DNA from: Plecoglossus altivelis
Taxonomy: Eukaryota > Chordata > Actinopteri > Osmeriformes > Plecoglossidae
Reading direction: 5' to 3'
DNA length: 64,000 bases
NCBI GenBank assembly: GCA_036571765.1
Contig: BROE01000019.1
Span: 10,198,079 to 10,262,078, forward strand
The position numbers and the translations under genes are program-made. Below are positions 12,920 to 25,500 of this stretch, in pieces. Below the pieces are notes generated by a model that worked only from the letters and a program-made list of their open reading frames with translations, made no database searches and was not told the DNA's origin. The number at the start of each line of letters is the position of its first letter. Position 1 is the stretch's first letter.

Positions 12920-12989
12920 TAGCAGTAAACAGGCAGTAGACAGACAGGAGACAGACAGACAGGCAATAGACAGACAGACAGACAGGCAG

Positions 12990-13068
<79 letters not shown>

Positions 13069-13385
13069 TAGCCAGACAGGCAGGCAGTAGGTAAACAGTA
13101 GGTAGACAGGAGACAGACAGACAGACAGACAGACAGGTAGTAGACAGACAGGCAGTAGACAGACAGTAGACAGACAGTAGACAGACAGTAGACAGACAGG
13201 CAGGCAGGAAGGCCGTAGGTAGACAGGAGACAGACAGACAGACAGGCAGTAGACAGACAGTAGACAGGCAGGCAGGTAGGAAGGCAGTAGACCGACAGAC
13301 AGGCAGTAGACAGACAGGAGACAGACAGACAGGCAGTAGACAGACAGACAGGCAGTAGACAGACAGGAGACAGACAGTAGACAGT
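12920..13385. repeat. (CAGA)n/(CAGG)n tetranucleotide array
   Basis: About 465 bp of cagacagg-type tetranucleotides. It includes a pure run of about 12 CAGG units (about 13018-13068) and recurrent cagtagacagacag phrases. It is open on the minus strand (Cys/Leu/Ser/Val-rich, 201 aa), a repeat artefact. Confidence 0.95.
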
Positions 13386-13710
13386 CGGCTTCAGTGTTGA
13401 TCCTATCCTCGGCCCTCCAAGGTGAGACTTAACATAATAACGCTCATTAAAGTCTCGTAGATAATAAGAGTGTCTTCGATCCACAGCGGTCCCATAGAGA
13501 CTGACATCCAGAGATCAGATCTGATGCCCTCCTCGGGGTTCAGCCAGTAGGTTTGATTTTCTAAACGATACGAGAGAAGCAGTAGGATATCGTCAGCTGA
13601 TATGCTTGTTTTGCATTCTGTAGCCAACAGGGGCTTCCTGTCTCTCTCCCAGGTGGAGATATCTCAGCTCTGAACAACACAGAATATCTCTAATACCCCT
13701 GAGGAGTTAG

Positions 13711-13747
<37 letters not shown>

Positions 13748-14100
13748 CCTGCGCGGGCGAGAGATGCGCATCCATCAAATACAAACACACTAATCTACCT
13801 GCCCCAGGCTTGATTTTCTATTTCCCTCCTTTATTTTTCTCAACATCTCTCATTCTCTGCCTCTCCCTCTCTTTCTGTCTGCCTCTCTCAGTGTGTAATG
13901 TTGTTGTAGTTAAACCACATAACTGAAGTGTTCCTTGCCCAGGGACTGAAGATGCAGTTATGGATACAGACAAACTCATTAGAGCAGGCCTACATCACAC
14001 AGTGGCATCTCTAAAATTCATATGTATCATACATCTAAAGATGGGCTTTCTCTGCCTGTTGGATTGAGTGTGCACATATGTGTTCTTACATTGTCCGAGG
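13386..14100. other. Unique sequence with a (GT)n tract
   Basis: Unique sequence, with a (GT)n tract at about 13711-13748. No exon recognised. Confidence 0.45.
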
Positions 14101-14860
14101 ATGTGACATACGAGTTGGGTCGCGGGCCAGATGAGAGAGACAGCCCTCCTCTCTCCCAGCCCTCGCTCTCCTCCTCCAGCGTTCTTCTCTATGCAAGAGC
14201 CCGTGCTATATGGTCTCCGAGCGCGGTTTGTGTGGACCCAGCGACTTGGACCGTTCGTTCTCCAGGAGCAGCACGACCTGTAGTTGTCTCCTCAAGTTCG
14301 CGCGCGTCTCACGCGAGTACGCGAAGGTATCGGAGCCCGGAGCTGGCGTGTTCGTACGCCATGTCTCGAGCATCCGCTGCGCCCCTCTGGGTTATGCGTA
14401 CTAGAATCGTGCATTTACACGCTGAAGAGAGCCTGCGCACTCTGCCGGCATCACCGCGCAGACCTCGCAATCTTAATGCGCTCGTCTGTTACGGATAGTC
14501 AGTTGTCTCCTCGGAGATCTGCCAGTTGAACCCTGACACACAGCGTGCTCTCTAGAAGACTGCGCTCTCTCCCCAGGGCCCTCTCTCTCCAGCGCGATCT
14601 ATCTCATACATGCCGCCTGACCCCTGGCTCTACAGTCGCGCCGTGTACATGTCAGAGAGTAATCTAGACGGCAGGGCTGCCTTCATGCAGCTCCCTGGCC
14701 CATGCATCTCTCCCAGGTCATGGTCGTCCATGGGGTAAGGGGTTGTGCTAGTCCGCGGATGATTCCGTTCAAGCCAACTCATACACCCCCTCCTCCCCGG
14801 AATGAGTGCTTAACGCTTGGCACCATGAGATGAGGACAGGCGCTCGCTTTGGAACGAATC
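14101..14860. other. CpG-rich unique block of uncertain nature
   Basis: This block is much richer in CpG and GC than its neighbours (for example gttcgcgcgcgtctcacgcg near 14297). Open frames of 158 and 81 aa show no family resemblance. It could be a CpG island of an unseen gene or a stretch of poor consensus. I cannot decide between these. Confidence 0.35.
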
Positions 14861-14999
14861 AAACAAGGATGATTAGGTTTTTAACCACGCCTGGGCTGCC
14901 CCAGTACCCCCTTTCTACTTCCCTCACTGCTTTCCCTCTTTCATGATATTGGCGAAAATGTGTTTGTCCCTGCACTGTCGCCTGCTCTCGACATGACTT

Positions 15000-15860
15000 C
15001 GAGGCAGATTCCGAGAGAAAGGGAGAGAGAAGAGATAGGGCCAGAGGGAGAGAGCTCGGGGGAGAGAGAAGATAAGTTGGATGAGAGGAGAGAGAGGGTG
15101 CGGGCAAGAGAGATAGAGAGTGAGAGGTTCCTGCAGAGAGAAGAGGAGGCACTAGAGGGCACAGCAGGTAGGGCAGAGAGGAGAGAGCAATGAGAGAGAG
15201 AGAGAGAGTGCGAGAGGTAGTAGAGAGGAAAAAAGATGGAGGGATGGGTTTGAAATCCATGAGGCAGTGAGATCGAGTATGGGAGTGAACGCATAGAGTG
15301 AGATGAAGAGACAAGCAGCCAGAAGCAGAGCGTGGGAGAGGGAGATGGAGAAGAAGGAGGAAGATGGAGGAGAGAGAGATGCGAGAGAGAGAAAGAGAGT
15401 CCTGGAGAATCGAGAGAGAGGGAGAGATGATGGAGAGAGAGAGAGAGGGAAGAGAGAGGGAAGAAAGAGAGAGAGGGGGGGGGAAGAGACGGGGAGATAG
15501 AGGTAGGCTGGGAGAGGGAGAGGGACCGGAAGAGGACCAGAAGGGGAGCGGAATGGGAGAGAAGGGGGAGAGAGACGGAAGAGAGAGGAGATGAGGGGGA
15601 AGAGAGAGAGAGTACGAGTGAGAGAGGGGAAGAGAGGGGAAGAGGGAGAGAGAGAGAGAAGGAGTAATGGGGGGGAGGGAGAGGGAGAGAGGGGAAGACG
15701 AGAGGACGAGAGGAAGAGTGGGGGAGAGGGAGAGTGAAGAGCAGAGAGAGGGAGGAGCGCATACGCGTGAGAGAGTGAGAGGGGGAGGAGTTATGGAGAA
15801 GAGAGGCCTGGAGAGAGTGACAGAGAGATGTACGGTGACTTGGAGTAGCGAGAGAGGGAA
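15000..15860. repeat. Long GA-rich low-complexity tract
   Basis: About 850 bp of purine-rich sequence (gagagagg, ggggaagag and agagagagag words) with scattered interruptions. The 499-aa minus-strand ORF over this and the next tract consists of Ser/Leu/Pro repeats and is not a gene. Confidence 0.9.
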
Positions 15861-16050
15861 TGGATGTGAATTCAGCTGGGTGTCTGGGGTTTGGCCTGGT
15901 GAGCAGAGCCTTCTGCGCGGGATTTATATGGGCGGACAGCGACAATTGAGACCGCTTGGGGTAAGGGCTGCTGTATGTGACGCACCTTAAATGAGTCATG
16001 ATCTGCTGACAAGAAAGACATGGCTGTATATGTCCTGCAGGGTAACACAA
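15861..16050. other. Short unique island between GA tracts
   Basis: Non-repetitive island holding an AT-rich ttatatgg word near 15922-15930 and a tgagtcatg AP-1-like word near 15990. No coding support. Confidence 0.3.
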
Positions 16051-16415
16051 AGGAATAGTGGGTGAGGAGGGAGGAGGAGGTGAGGAGGTGAGGAGGGAGG
16101 GAGGAGGAGAGAGGGGGGAGGGTGGAGGAGAGGAAGGGTGGAGAAGGAGTAGGATGAGGCGGAGGACAGCGCACACGGAGAGATCAGAGGAGGCGAGCAG
16201 ACGCGGGAAGAAGGATGTGAGGAAGAGATCTATGTGAACGAGGAAGGGAGGGATAATGGAAGAGAGGGCAGGAGAAGGTAAGGTGGAGGAGTGAGAGAGA
16301 GGAGGAGAGGGAGGGTGGAGGAGAGGAGAGAGGACAGGGGAGGGTGGAGAAGAGGAAGAGCTTGGGAGGCAGAGGAGAAGGGAGGGGGAGGTGGAGGAGA
16401 GGAGAAGGGGAGGGG
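16051..16415. repeat. GA-rich low-complexity tract
   Basis: gaggaggtgaggagggagg-type purine repeats, similar in composition to the 15.0-15.9 kb tract. Confidence 0.9.
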
Positions 16416-17100
16416 CGGCATTGGTTTGGCCGTGCGGCAATATCTTTCAAACATGTCCTCAGGGGCACATCTGTAGGAGTGGAAACGGAGTGTTCCAGCG
16501 CTGGATCTTAGGGATGATCTGGAGCAAATACCATCTGTTCTGTGTCGTCTAGAAAAGAGTGGATCTCATCGCTGCTGGAGAACCTGGAGAACCAGGAATC
16601 AGCGCATTCCACTCATCTGTGAAGGAACGACACTACACAGTCCCTCAGCACTTCAACATCACTGGAGGAAGGCAGGATGGGGAGAGAGGGAAGAGAGAGA
16701 GACGGAAAAGGAGAGAGAATCGGCACGGACGATGGAAGGAGGGAGGCAGAAACTGGAAGAGAGGAAGGGGAAAATAAGGTTGGCAAGGGGACGAGAGGAG
16801 GAGGTGGAGTTGGAGGGGAACAGGCAAGAGAGTGGCTCATTGCAGTCTGCGTGGGTCTGCAGTCTGTTCAGGAAACATATCCGCAGTGTTCTCTGCTTGA
16901 AGAACACAACTTTTTGCTTACTTCTTGCTCCATGCGTGGTCTCTCTTGTACCATTCCTCTCTCTCTTTTCTATTACCAGTCGTCTCTCAATACCTACCGC
17001 TCGCCTTGTTTCTCTCATGCATGTTCTCTCCATCCTGTCTCCTCTCTCTGATTTTACTGTACTCTAGCTTCCTTCCCTGTTATGGTCCTCTTCTCTCGGG
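16416..17100. other. Mixed unique and GA-rich sequence, no gene seen
   Basis: Unique sequence (16420-16670) is followed by a GA-rich stretch (about 16670-16820). CT-containing unique sequence follows. No recognisable exon. Confidence 0.4.
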
Positions 17101-20100
17101 CTGAGTGAGTACGCATAACGCGGTCGCAAGTCGAGACTCGCGTTCAATCATGTCCTCTCTCCATCCGCCGGATCTCTCAGTCACTCTTCCGCGTGTCTCT
17201 TGCTCCATCCTGTATCTCTCACATTCCGTGTCGGGCATGCGGGTCAATACTCATCCCATTGTCTCTCGTCCATTTCCTGTTCGTCCTCAGCTCCTGTCCT
17301 GTCTCCATCCATGTCTTCTCGCACATCACACTCGAGAGTCTGCTCTCCATCCCATCGTCTCTCTCCATCCTGCTCGCTCTTCCATGGGGGCCCATTGTGG
17401 CATTCTCTCATCGCATGTCATGATGGTCCTGTTGGGGAAGTTCTGGGTCGTGCCGTTTTTCGGATGTTGGGCTAGCCGGTTGATTCGATGTCTCGGTCTC
17501 CCCCTTCTCGGGTTCGAGTTCCCAATCCTGTCCGCAGAGGCGTCTTCCCGGTCGTGTGTCCCTGGTGATAACGGAACTTTGCTTCCGAACACTCCATATC
17601 TGTTAGAATCTGAGTTCTGCGCATATAGCTCTTCTAGCCTATCCCAGTGTACTGTGTTGTGCCAAACCGTGGAGACCTGTCTCTCTCCGTAATATGCGTA
17701 TTCTCTCTAGATGTGACCACCAGAAGCATGTCTTCGCTCGGTCTTCCGCCTGGTTCGCTCTTCCTTCGACATGGTCTTGGCTCTATCTCGCTGGTCGCTG
17801 GACCGATGTCTCCTTCCCTGGTCTCTCTCTGCATCCACTGGTTCGTTTTTCTACATGGGCATTGGTGCTCACGATCGCCTGCCGTCGCGCGGATAGAGAC
17901 TGTCGGCATGTGTGGCTCTGCGGTGTGTCTTGTTCCATGCATCGAGAGCGTATACCGGGTGCTCAGTGCTCCGCAGTGGCGGAGTCTGCCTTCCCTGGGG
18001 TTCTCTATTCGACTGACTTCTTCCTTCTGTATTCTCCATCCTGTTCTCTCCATCCTGTCCTCTCCATCCTGTCCTCTCCATCCTGTCCTCTCCATCCTGT
18101 CCTCTCCATCAGTGTATTATCTCCTGTCAGCGTGGTTCTCTCATCCATGTCTCTCTCCATCCCTGTCTCGGCATCCACTCGTCTCTCGATTCGCTGAGAT
18201 ACTCCCACGTGCCATTGTCTCTCATCCACCTACTGTGTGTGTAGCGTACCTGTCTGTCAGAGAGAGAGAGGTTCTTGCGTCTCGGGTACGTCTCGTGTGC
18301 GCGGGTCATAGCACGCATGTCGATGGTTTATCGTATATCTCCATCCCTTCCTGTCTCTCCATCCTGTTCTCTCCATCCTGTCCTCTCCATCCGGTCTCTC
18401 AGTGGCTGTCCTTCCTGATGTGTCTTTCCTTCGGCTGTATCTCCTCACCATCCATGTTTCTCTCCCTTCCTGTCTCTCTCGTTCCTGCCCTGCACCTCTC
18501 TCGCTTCCATCGCCCTGATATTCTCATTCTCCTCCTCCTCTCCATCCTGTCTCTCTCCTTCCCTGTCTCTCTCCATCGTGTACTCTCTCCCTTACCCTGT
18601 CTCTCGCCTCATGAGCTCTTCCTACCTTCCTGTATCTCTCCATTCTGTCTCTCTCCTCCCATTTCTCTCTATTCCTGTCTCTCTCCTTCCTGACTTCTCA
18701 CGCTTCCCTTGTTCTCTCCATTCCTGTCTCTTCTCCATCATCCGTCTCTCTCCATCCATGGTCTCCTCAGTCCTGTTCTCTCCATCTGTTCTCTCCATGC
18801 CCTGTCTCTCTCTATCCCTGTCTCCCCCCCCTCCACTCTTCCATCCCTCTCCCCCCTCCACTCTCCAGCGCAGCATCCCTCCTCCTCTCCTCCCCACCTC
18901 TCTCTCTCCATCCCTGTCTCTCTTCCCTGGTCTCTCTCCATCTTGCTAAGGGTAAAGAGTGTATTCCCTGGCGTGTCTGAGTCTCCATCAGGCCTTGGTG
19001 CTGTCCTATGTCGCCGTGTGCACACTGTTAGTCCTCCATCATAGCAGTCACTTCTTTCTGCGTAGTTAAGACCAATGCTGATCCCTGTTGTGAGTTAGTC
19101 GTACCCGCTACGCGCACTCGGCAGCAGTCCGCCACGAGTCTCTGCATGGTCTGCTCTCCATCGCCTAGTGTGACTCGGTTCTGCTATTCGATCGCTGGGC
19201 GGTCTCTCTACATCCATGTTCCTCTCTCCTTCCCGTGAGCTGTTTAGACTGTCATGAGAGGCACTGGTTAGTCGTGAAGTCTTTCCTCGTGAATGATCGC
19301 GCGCAAGAATAGCGTCCTTCCTTAGTGCTCCGAGATCACTTTCATGTCTTTTATCCGCTCGCTGTCTAAGGTAGGTGTCAGCTGCAACCAGGGTCTTCTG
19401 CTCTCTGCACTCCCTGTCTTCTCCCATCCTGTCTCTTCTCCTTCCCTGTCTCTCTTCGTACTGTCTCTCTATCTCTGGGTCTCTCTCCCTCCTGTCTCTC
19501 TCCATCCTGTCTCTCCATTCCTTGTTCTCTCGCTCCATCGACCGTGGATCTACTCTCCCATGCCGGTTGATGCCGATCTTCGTCCTTACCTGTCTCGTAG
19601 GGATAGTCTTATTCCTGTCGTTGCGCTCACATCGCGAATGTCTCTCCGCCGCTGCCTGTGGGTGTCTCGTCTGTCCTTCCGGCTGGACTCTCTCCTTCCT
19701 GTATCTTCTCCATTCCTGTTCTCTCTCCATCTGCTCCTCTCCTTCCCTGTTCTCTTTCCATCCATGTCTCTCTCCTTCCTGTCTTCTCTCTGCAGCTTTC
19801 GGGTCATTCTCTGTCCCACGGTGGTCCTCTCTCCTTCTAGTGCTACTGTCCGCGCTCTCTCCTTTCACCATGTTCTTGCTACTGTGCTTACCATCCGTGC
19901 CTAATGATTCCCCGGGTCCCTCGCAGACCTTGGGGCCTGTCTCTCTCCTTCCCTGACTCTCTCCTTCCCTGTATCTCTCCAATCCTGTCTCTCTCCATCC
20001 ATGTCTCTCGTTCCATGGGCCATGTCTCTCTCCATCCTCGCTCTCATACTCCTATCCATGTCCTTTCTCTCATCTGTTCTCTCCATCCGCCTGCATCTCT

Positions 20101-20600
20101 CTCCATCTATGTTTCTCCTCCCATCTCTGTTCAGCTCTCTCTCCTTCCCTGGTTCTCTCCCTTCCCCGCTTACGTCTCGTCACTTCCGCGCTGTTTCCTT
20201 CCTGTTCTCATCCATAGGTCTCAATCGAGTAATTAAGCCTAGTTTGATTGGTCCTGTCCTTGTTTCTCTCCGCATTCTCCTGGGCTACATCCTCTGCCAT
20301 CTCGTATGTGCATTCTCCTTTCTCTCCATAACCAATCGGTTCTTACTCATTCCGCCTGTCTCTCTCCTTCCAATGTCTCCTAACAATACCATCGGATCTC
20401 GCTGGTCCCTGTCTCTCTCTCACTTCCCTGGTATCTCTCCTTACCATGTCTGCTCGTCCATCCCTGTCTTACATACTACAGTCTTCCGATGTCTGTCTGT
20501 TTCCCTGTCTCTCTCCTTCCATGTCTCTCTCCATCCCTGTCTCTCTCCTTCCCTGTCTCTCTCCATCCATGTCTCTCTCCACAGTAACAGCAGGGAGGTA
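17101..20600. repeat. Degenerate ~16-bp CT minisatellite, apparently corrupted
   Basis: The words tgtctctctccatcc, tgtctctctccttcc and tcctgtcctctccatcc recur throughout, in places cleanly (about 18045-18110 and 20505-20580). They point to one long array of a 16-bp unit with a 13-bp variant. Between clean copies there are irregular insertions, deletions and many CpG-containing words. The long ORFs on both strands (348, 295 and 205 aa) are repeat translations. Confidence 0.7.
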
Positions 20601-21720
20601 AGTGGATGCTGTCTCTGACACTCCCTCTCTCCCTTCTGCCTCTCCAAAGCTCATCACCCTCAATACCACAGGATCGCTCATCCTCACCCCCTTCCTCAGC
20701 CGTCTCTCCTCAAATACCATCCTCTTATCACCCATCTCACCCATCCCTAATTACCACCTCCTCTCCTCGTCTACGCCCCTTCTCATCTCCTTCATACCAC
20801 CTCTCTCTCCCTCTCCCCACCCTCTCTCACCCCTCTCTCCTCTAATAGCACCAACTCTCCTCTCCACCCTTCTCCCTCATACACCCTCTCTCACCCGCCT
20901 CCTCTAGCGCATACAACTACCCACACCTCCTTCAACCCCCTCTACCACCCCCTCTCTCTGCTGCACGCTGCGACACTCTCTCTCCCTCAATACCACCCCT
21001 CTCTCACCCCACTACAATACCTAACCAGCCACCTCTCGTTCTCAATACGCCGACTCTAGGTGTGGTTCCTAGAATGGCAAGTTAAAATAAATGACTACTC
21101 TTCTCGGTGACAGCCACACCCGTCATCCTCCCCCATCAAATACCTTACACGCAGGCCTTTACGGTTCCGTCACTCCGCTCCATGCTCTTGGCTTCAGCTA
21201 AGCACAGGAAGAGGAAGCAGCCTATCTCTCGCTGAATGGATCGCTCACATTCCTCTTACTTCCCTCCTCTCTACGCAGAGCAGACCCTCTCTCACACCCT
21301 GCAATATATCTCACAATTAGTTTTTGGTTTTCACGCGTCAATTATTTAAGAGTGTTTGCCAAGTTCTCCCCCCGCTTCAATCACGTCATCCTTGGCAGCG
21401 TGTCGACTCTCTCCTTCCCCTGTCTCCCTCCTTCCCCCCTCTCACTCCCTCCCTTCAATATACCCCTTCTCCTCCACAAGTCTCCCTTCCCTCTCTCCTC
21501 TCCCCCTTCCCTCCTCCCTTTTGTCTCTCTTTTTTGTCTCTGTCTCTCTCCTTCCACCCTCTCCTTCCCCTCTCTCCCTCATACCACCCTCTCCACCCCC
21601 TTCACCTCCTCCACCCTCTCCTCACCCTCCTCATACACGCTCTCTCACGCCCCCTCTCCCCCTCAATACCACGCCTCTCTCACCCCCCCTCTCCCCCTCC
21701 CAGCTGTGTGTTTTCCAGCA
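20601..21720. repeat. CT-rich array with CTCAATACCACC units
   Basis: Recurring ctctctcacccctc, ctcaataccac and ccaccctctcc phrases, with an interrupted, noisy middle (about 21040-21340). Confidence 0.7.
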
Positions 21721-22030
21721 GTTTTGAGATCAGACTCATGTGGGTGTCTCATTCTTCTTGATCATTTACAGTAGGCATTAAGTTTAATTAGGCAAATGAA
21801 TGACTGTGTAGTCAGCCAGGCTTAGTTAACACAGCAGTAAAGAGGATCAGAGAGGAAGCCGCCTGCTCATCAGCACTTGTCATGTTTACCAACGTAATCA
21901 ATGAAAAACCCAACCAATGTCTTGTTAGGTTTTTATTTCTGAACGTGAGACATGAATCGAGCCAATAATAGATGATTAATTATTAAGCACGTGCAGGAAG
22001 AGTTCTGCTGCGGTGGCTCATCGCTCGCCT
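21721..22030. other. Unique AT-richer segment
   Basis: About 300 bp of ordinary unique sequence (gcattaagtttaattaggc and similar) between two CT-rich arrays. No exon recognised. Confidence 0.4.
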
Positions 22031-22840
22031 CTCTCTCTCTCCCTCTCTTTTTTTTTTTTTTTCTTTCTTTCTTTCTTCTTCTCTCCTCTTTTCTTTTCTT
22101 TCCCTTCCTTTCTCCCTCTCCTCTCTTCATACCTCCTCCCTCTCCTCTTTCTCACTCTCTCTTCTCAATACTCATCCCTCTCTCTCCCTCTCTCTCATAC
22201 CTCCCTCCCTCTCTCTCCCTCTCTCTCATACCTCCCTCCCTCCTTCCCTCTCTCTCCCTCTTCTCTCTTCATACCTCCTCCCTCTCTCTCCCTCTTCTCA
22301 TACCTCCTCCTCTCTTCTCCCTCTCTCTCATACTCCCTCACTCTCTCTCCGTTCTCTTCATACCTCCCTCCTCCTTCCTCTTCTCCTCTTCTCTCATACC
22401 TCCCTCCCTCCTCCCTCTCTCTCACTCGTCCCTCTCCTCATGACTCCCTCCCCTGGCTCTCCTCTCCCTCTCTCTCATATGACCTTTCTTCTCCCTCCTC
22501 CTCTATCTCTCTCTTCAAATACCTGCCTCCTTCCTCCTCTCTCCCCTCTCTCCCATACCTCCTCCTCCTTCTCCTCTCTCTCCCTCTCTCTCTACCTTCT
22601 CCCTCTTCCGCTCTCTCTCTCCTCTCTCCTACGGTCCTCCCTACTTCCCTCTCTCTCCTCCCCCTTCGTCATATCTCCCCCTCTCTCTAACATCCCTCTC
22701 TCTTTCACCCTCCCACTTGTTTCCCTTCTATGTATACTCTCTGTCTCTCATTCTCCCTCCCTCCATCACTTTCTCTCTCCCTATCTCTCTCATTCCCTCC
22801 TTCCTCCATGTACCATGCTTTGTAACTTGTCTTTTACCAG
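22031..22840. repeat. CT-rich array with CTCTCATACCTCC units
   Basis: Repeats of ccctctctctccctctctct plus catacctcc, roughly 27 bp per unit. An oligo-T run lies at about 22048-22062. The same unit recurs at 25.5-26.3 kb. Confidence 0.85.
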
Positions 22841-24060
22841 GCCCTCCTTCCCTCTCAATCATTCCCACTCTCGGGGAGCCGGCTCAGTCTCTCATCTTCC
22901 TTCCCTTCCACCTCTGGGTTCGTCCAGGGACACACGTCTTGTCCAACTATCTTGATCATCATATCAACATGGAAATGTGTGTGCTGTCACTATGGGGGGG
23001 AACTGTGGAAGTCCTTCCCATCTGTTTTCTCTCAGAACTCTTTAGGCTTCTGTCACGTATCCTTCACTCTCCGGCTCCTCCCCCTCTCTCGCACATCTTT
23101 CTGACTATATTGTCGCTCCCATCTGTCTGACTCTCTTCCCCTTCCCTCCCTCTTCTATGTATCCTCTCAATCTCTCTCCTCCTCGGTCTCTGCTCTCCAC
23201 GTCTCTCTGCTCCGATCGCCTTCCTGGGTAGTGTGCAAGGGAAGCGAGTTTTATAGTTTAGCTGGATTGCGCTGACGCAGCGGTCGTCGGTTAGCGTACT
23301 GGTCCAGCGCCACACCAAATGGTGATTGATACAAGCAAATTGATGGGTCTCCTCCTTGCTCTCATCGTCCGCTCTTTTCCTGACATCAGCCGCCTGGGAA
23401 ACTAGAAACTCGTCTACACTGTGCAGTAGGCCACAGGCTGTGTGGTGATTGTTCATTTTTGTTGGTGTGTGTGCTTGATTAGGGTAGCTGGCGGGCGCTC
23501 GTGAGAGGGCCTGAATGGTTGTGGTGGGAGGTGGGGAAGGGTCTGGTCGGTTCTGATCTCCAGGCACGGAGTGTCTATTGGACTTAAAGTGCGTAGGGGG
23601 CAAGAATATGTGTAGGATGTGAATGGGCCGCTAACGCATCTTCTGAGGAAGTCCTCCTGATCGGATCTCAGGATATGCTCAAGTGTGGTGTGTTCCCGGA
23701 TGGATCTCACCTTACGTGGCTCGGGTGCGAACTGCGTAGCGCCGGGTAGTCCAGCGTCTATTGCCGCCCGCGTGTGAATATGTTCCCAGCAGGGCTTCGC
23801 AACGGGTTCTCAATTGCCCTTAATAGCACAGATCACGGGGTGCCTACTAACCTTGGAGGCTTGAATCTGGGCCATCGCCTCCTCTATCTTTCCCTTGCGT
23901 CTTCATCCCCCTACGCTCTCCTTTTTCCCCTCCTTTCTCTCCTTCCTCCTCAAAAGGTGGTCATTTTCAGTAAGATAAATGTTTCTTTGGGGAATGCCGT
24001 AGTGGGGTTAAAGGACGAGACAACAGGGTTGTTTTGTGCAGATTAAGAAGTTGGTGCGCT
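22841..24060. repeat. Copy 1 of a noisy ~1-kb duplicated segment
   Basis: Matches 26295-27080 in order. Shared words include gatcatcatatcaacatg, gggaactgtgga and ctttctgactatat, then atgtttctttgg and ttttgtgcagattaa-like text near the end. This copy is longer and contains many insertions. No coding content is recognised in either copy. Confidence 0.75.
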
Positions 24061-24757
24061 TAGTAGCTACTCAAACTGGTTGGGGCTATTGTCGCTTCGC
24101 TCGTTACTCGCACTCAAAGGAAAGAGGTCATTGAGAGAAATGTCGGTAAAACAAAGAGGGGGAGGTGCACAGGGTTCAGCTAGAAGACGGGGGTCTAGGG
24201 CCGGGTGGGTGGCATTATTGTGGTTGCCAATTCATCGTCATACTTTAGTTATAGTGATGGCAGTGCTTAGCAGGCACCAGAGCTTGTTATTACAAGTCCT
24301 GTCCTTAGGATTCTTCTGAATGTGGGCGGTGTCTCGCCATCTCTCCAGTCTCTTCGTACCTCTCTAGACGTCGGCTCTCACGCTCCTGCGGTCATCTGCT
24401 CTCTAGTTGGTACCATATCCCTCTCATCTCTCTGGTCGCATCCATCTATCACCACTGTCTCTCTCACCTGGTTCCATTTCTGTCTCAACTCTCCTGCCTG
24501 CATCCTCTCGGGTAGGTTCTTCTCTCTCCGTGTAACTAATCATCTCTCGAAGGATCTTTCAGTGGTTCCCTCGGTCCTCTTCTCTGGTCTCCTCCCGCGT
24601 CTCTCGTTCTTATTCTCTGTACATCTTCTTCTCTACGTTGCATCTCATCCCGTCTCTCGTCTCCGCACCAGTCGTATCGGTGCACTGCCGTCTGGTCATC
24701 GTTTCATCCAGATCTCTATCTAGCTCTCCCTTCTTCTACTCCCTTTCTCCTCCGCTC

Positions 24758-24789
<32 letters not shown>

Positions 24790-24808
24790 CTCTTCTCCTC
24801 TTCTCTCG

Positions 24809-24845
<37 letters not shown>

Positions 24846-25500
24846 GTCTCTCTCTCCTCTCTCTCATTCAGAGTGGAGGGAGTGTGGGTATGGCCCAAAG
24901 ACGGTTCAGGGTGTTGTGGTGTTTGGGCCAACGCAAGCATGACATGACGGTGATAGCATGGGTACAGGTGTGTAGCTAGTGAGGAAAAGCAATGGAACAG
25001 GTAAACGTGTTTTTCAGGTATAACACACGTCCAGGACCATCAAGATACATGGTTAAGTGTCTCTCACACGCTCACTAACACACACGAGTCATCTCCGCGG
25101 AAATCCACAATCAAGATAGCCATGTAGCGAGCAAACCTTGTACATGTTGTTGAACGTATTATGATATAAACTGTCACACTCCAAGTTGGCATACATCATC
25201 AGGGATCTCGTTGAGAGGAGGGTATCAGGTGTGTTCAAAGTGGTTGAATAAAACAATCCGGCCTGCAGGGAAGCGAAATAACTCAGCCTGGAGGAATACA
25301 CATAATCAGGAGGGATCCAGTTGAAGAAGCGATGATTATAGTATCCATCGGATCTGCCCCACCTATCTCCTTTCTCCAACCAACAAACTCAACACAACCC
25401 GAAACCGTGACAGGCGAGGGAGGTTGCGTGGTGTAGGAGAAGAGAGCAGGCAAGACTAGACAGCACGGAGAGAGAGAAGCAAGAGAGAAATTCTCACTCA
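24061..25500. other. Noisy sequence with CT tracts, no gene seen
   Basis: Irregular sequence including a (CT)n tract (about 24755-24870). A decayed match (about 24935-25080) to the segment at 27560-27700 is also present. It contains aaaagcaatggaacaggta against the later aagcatgaaacagtaa. It therefore extends the duplicated structure. Confidence 0.5.

Noticed and set aside
12920..13385. Possible CRISPR-like spaced repeats (cagtagacagacag phrases)
   Set aside because: Simple tetranucleotide repeat with no unique spacers; the genome is eukaryotic.
14941..16440. 499-aa minus-strand ORF, the longest in the window
   Set aside because: Ser/Leu/Pro low-complexity translation of GA arrays on the opposite strand; no domain or motif.
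17647..18693. 348-aa plus-strand ORF
   Set aside because: Translation of a CT minisatellite in a probably corrupted stretch; equally long frames exist on the other strand.
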